Source: Desulfobacteraceae bacterium 4572_89
Lineage (GTDB): Bacteria > Desulfobacterota > Desulfobacteria > Desulfobacterales > Desulfobacteraceae
Length of the DNA stretch: 25,210 nt
NCBI GenBank assembly: GCA_002085465.1
Contig: NBML01000063.1
Span: 1 to 25,210 of the forward strand
Direction: 5' to 3'
A model generated the notes under the pieces. It saw only the letters and a program-made list of their open reading frames with translations, had not been told where the DNA came from and searched no databases. The number at the start of each line of letters is the position of its first letter. Within the stretch, counting starts at the first letter, position 1. Below are positions 23,721 through 25,210 of the stretch, one piece after another. The position numbers and the translations under genes were made by a program.

Positions 23721-24726
23721 TCTTTTTTATTTTTTTAAAGGATGCTTTAAATTCCTCACAGGGGTCTTTGTAGGATACCCGCTGGGTAAACCATAGATAG
23801 TCTGACGAGGACACTGGATCAAAACCCTCCAAATCAAGGGGATGCAGATAATCGTCCAGACTGGAAGGTGTTTGATTGATTTCAGTTATCCCGATATTTG
23901 TCTGGGAAATATCAGGGTCCATGGCCTTTACCCTGTCCATGACACCCAGTTTATACTCTGTGTGGCCATTACCAATGATAACTACAATGGGATTTTTGGT
24001 ATTTTTCAACTGGGTAATGGACAGGGCCATTTTATCGTTCCTGGCTGTCCAGGTATCATAGAGTCGGGATGCCATTTTTTCATTGCCCATGCCGCAGTGG
24101 ACTGCTTTGAATATTTCTTTCATATGGGTCTTATATGCTTCATTGGTAAGGTTTGTTGAAAAAATAAGTTTTTTCTCAATATCCGTAAGTCCTGCCATGC
24201 TTTTTCTGGTGATTCTGCGTTTAAGGGAGGTTGACAGGTCCAGGCCGGAAATAAGCAGGCCATTGTCCCTGGCAAGTTTGAGCAGATCATAATAATACCC
24301 CCACATGGTGTCAGACTGGGAATCCCAACCTAGCTTTTTGCGCATCTGTTTTTCCATTGCAGATTCAATTTTTTGTGAGTGATCTGCCTTGCCAGAGTCT
24401 GCAAAGTTTAGTAGCAGAGGGGTGTCCTCCATGGAAAAAAACTCAAATCCAAGAATCGGCTTTTTCCCTTTTCCAATCAGCGTTTTTATGATTCTGTACT
24501 GAATGGCATGATGCATGGGATTGTCATGTTTTTCAGATAAATATATCACATCATAATTTGTGATTTCGTCTATCAGAGCATTAAAAGAAATTGTTTTATG
24601 TGTGCTTGTATTAATGATTTTACCAATCAGGGGGTCCTGGCGCATGGGGTTTTTGGGCAAAGTGGCACAGGAGTGGGTCAGGGGAATAATAAACAACAGA
24701 ATCAGGAATGTAAAAAGTCGTGTCAT
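23713..24726 (-). CDS. ChaN-family (haem-binding, DUF399) secreted protein
   Basis: Resembles ChaN-type proteins, one of which in Campylobacter is a haem-binding lipoprotein. The family pattern 'LSEKHDNPMHHAIQ' (residues 63-76, with H67, H72, H73) and the late 'IGNGHTEYKLGV' are present. I chose the ATG at 24726 (337 residues) because GAGGT lies six bases upstream; a GTG at 24738 would overlap that site. The N-terminus is a short basic-hydrophobic signal sequence ending 'PLTHSC' with Cys20. The lipobox is imperfect (Thr, not Leu, at -3), so lipidation is likely but not certain. The C-terminus is Lys-rich. It lies downstream of iadA on the same strand, 127 bp apart. Confidence 0.83.
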   Translation of the reverse strand: MTRLFTFLILLFIIPLTHSCATLPKNPMRQDPLIGKIINTSTHKTISFNALIDEITNYDVIYLSEKHDNPMHHAIQYRIIKTLIGKGKKPILGFEFFSMEDTPLLLNFADSGKADHSQKIESAMEKQMRKKLGWDSQSDTMWGYYYDLLKLARDNGLLISGLDLSTSLKRRITRKSMAGLTDIEKKLIFSTNLTNEAYKTHMKEIFKAVHCGMGNEKMASRLYDTWTARNDKMALSITQLKNTKNPIVVIIGNGHTEYKLGVMDRVKAMDPDISQTNIGITEINQTPSSLDDYLHPLDLEGFDPVSSSDYLWFTQRVSYKDPCEEFKASFKKIKKKE

Positions 24727-24763
24727 TGAAGACCTCACATATTTTAAAAGACGGTTTCAATAC

Positions 24764-24792
24764 TATATAATACTTTTTTTGATATTTTTCCA
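24764..24792 (-). promoter_or_regulatory. Candidate promoter of the chaN-like gene
   Basis: On the minus strand TGGAAA (24792-24787) is separated by 17 bases from TATATA (24769-24764), some 38 bases before the ATG. Each box matches consensus at four of six positions; the surroundings are very AT-rich, so chance is possible. Confidence 0.25.
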
Positions 24793-24837
24793 CTAGGATC
24801 ATGAAAATGCAGGGCAATAACATGAAAACGGAGAGGA

Positions 24838-24880
24838 TATTATTTTTAGAATCTTACAATTCTAAAGGAAAAATAATTTT
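24838..24880 (-). other. AT-rich hairpin at the iadA stop codon
   Basis: TTTAGAAT (24845-24852) and ATTCTAAA (24859-24866) pair perfectly around six bases. An outer ATTATTTTT/AAAAATAAT pairing is separated on one side by a GG bulge. The iadA stop lies inside. There is no GC-rich stem or clear U-tract, so a terminator role is doubtful. Confidence 0.35.
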
Positions 24881-25210
24881 TCTTTGATCTATGAGAAAAT
24901 TTCCTTTTACCAATACCGTTGTGATGGAAAGATTTTTATCAAGCAAGACAATGTCAGCATCAAATCCTTTGGTTAATTCTCCTTTTCCAGTGAGCTGGAA
25001 CAACTTTGCAGGGTTTTGAGTGATTACCCTGAGGGCAACCTCAAAAGGAATTTTTTCTTTTTTTACCACATCTCTTACTTCAGTCAAGAGAGAGGTGCAT
25101 GAACCAAGTGTAAATACTCTGGGTTCTTTGTTCTCGTTGAATATGGGAATGCTTCCCTGGCCATCTGAAGAAAAGGAAATCTGTTCAACAGGTATATTGT
25201 TCTCCAGGGC
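24854..25210 (-). CDS. iadA: Beta-aspartyl-dipeptidase, C-terminal part
   Basis: C-terminal 118 residues of an amidohydrolase most like isoaspartyl dipeptidase IadA, which cleaves beta-aspartyl dipeptides left by damaged proteins. The frame is open to the window edge, so the N-terminal metal-binding part lies beyond. 'SFSSDGQGSIPIF' matches the IadA 'TSDGNGSQP' region, whose Asp is the catalytic and metal-associated residue. 'ITQNPAKLFQLTGKGELTKGFDADIVLLD' is the standard C-terminal amidohydrolase signature, with the TGKGE of IadA. The TTG at 25087 is not the start; homologous sequence continues before it. Other amidohydrolases share part of this pattern, but the combination favours IadA. Confidence 0.8.
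   Translation of the reverse strand, partial: ALENNIPVEQISFSSDGQGSIPIFNENKEPRVFTLGSCTSLLTEVRDVVKKEKIPFEVALRVITQNPAKLFQLTGKGELTKGFDADIVLLDKNLSITTVLVKGNFLIDQRKIIFPLEL

Noticed and set aside
23842..24159. Plus-strand open frames opposite the chaN-like gene
   Set aside because: The minus-strand gene has a signal sequence, family motifs and a ribosome-binding site; the plus-strand frames have none.
1..25210. Mobile element, prophage, CRISPR or defence system
   Set aside because: I found no transposase, integrase, phage gene, spaced repeat array, tRNA or attachment-site-like repeat. The window is housekeeping chromosome.

Overview
This 25.2-kb window is a compact piece of a bacterial chromosome that looks like a Desulfobacterota member, most like a sulfate reducer of the Desulfobacter/Desulfobacula type. 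That placement is an inference from gene order (coaE-rho-rpmE-prfA-prmC-rpsB-tsf-pyrH-frr-uppS-cdsA-dxr-rseP), from a PurL with a fused PurS-like N-terminus beside a separate PurQ, and from protein style. There is no rRNA, tRNA, CRISPR array or recognisable mobile element. No stretch without a gene exceeds about 190 bases.

Layout. Positions 1-4280 hold the end of coaE, then rho, rpmE (with a terminator), prfA and prmC. prmC modifies the release factor encoded just before it. Positions 4464-10977 are the translation, nucleotide and envelope cluster: rpsB, tsf, pyrH, frr, uppS, cdsA, dxr and rseP, probably transcribed from a sigma70-like promoter at the end of prmC. Positions 11023-14839 encode FGAM synthase (purL, purQ) of purine synthesis; purL is broken near its 3' end. 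A DUF554 membrane protein follows (14897-15634). On the minus strand come yqeY and the wreck of a GntR/aminotransferase (MocR-type) regulator, divergent from an EamA-type exporter (17164-18048). Positions 18112-23656 form a second plus-strand run: a small uncharacterised protein, RNase J, FtsK, a SAM methyltransferase and a PaaI-type thioesterase. The window closes with two minus-strand genes, a ChaN-like protein and the C-terminal part of a beta-aspartyl-dipeptidase (iadA).

I did not find a new multi-gene defence or metabolic system. Two patterns stand out. First, several genes are damaged. The essential rpsB lacks about 55 internal codons in frame, covering its helical hairpin. purL is interrupted by stops and frame changes. 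The MocR-type regulator has lost its middle and its C-terminus. These could be real decay or errors of a draft or metagenome assembly. Second, short tandem duplications (9-19 bp) recur at gene ends and ribosome-binding sites (prfA/prmC, rpsB end, pyrH/frr, uppS/cdsA, before rnj, before the thioesterase), with an 18-bp repeat inside ftsK. This suggests frequent replication slippage that can remodel stop codons and Shine-Dalgarno sites.

Family assignments were made by reading motifs from memory, without database searches.
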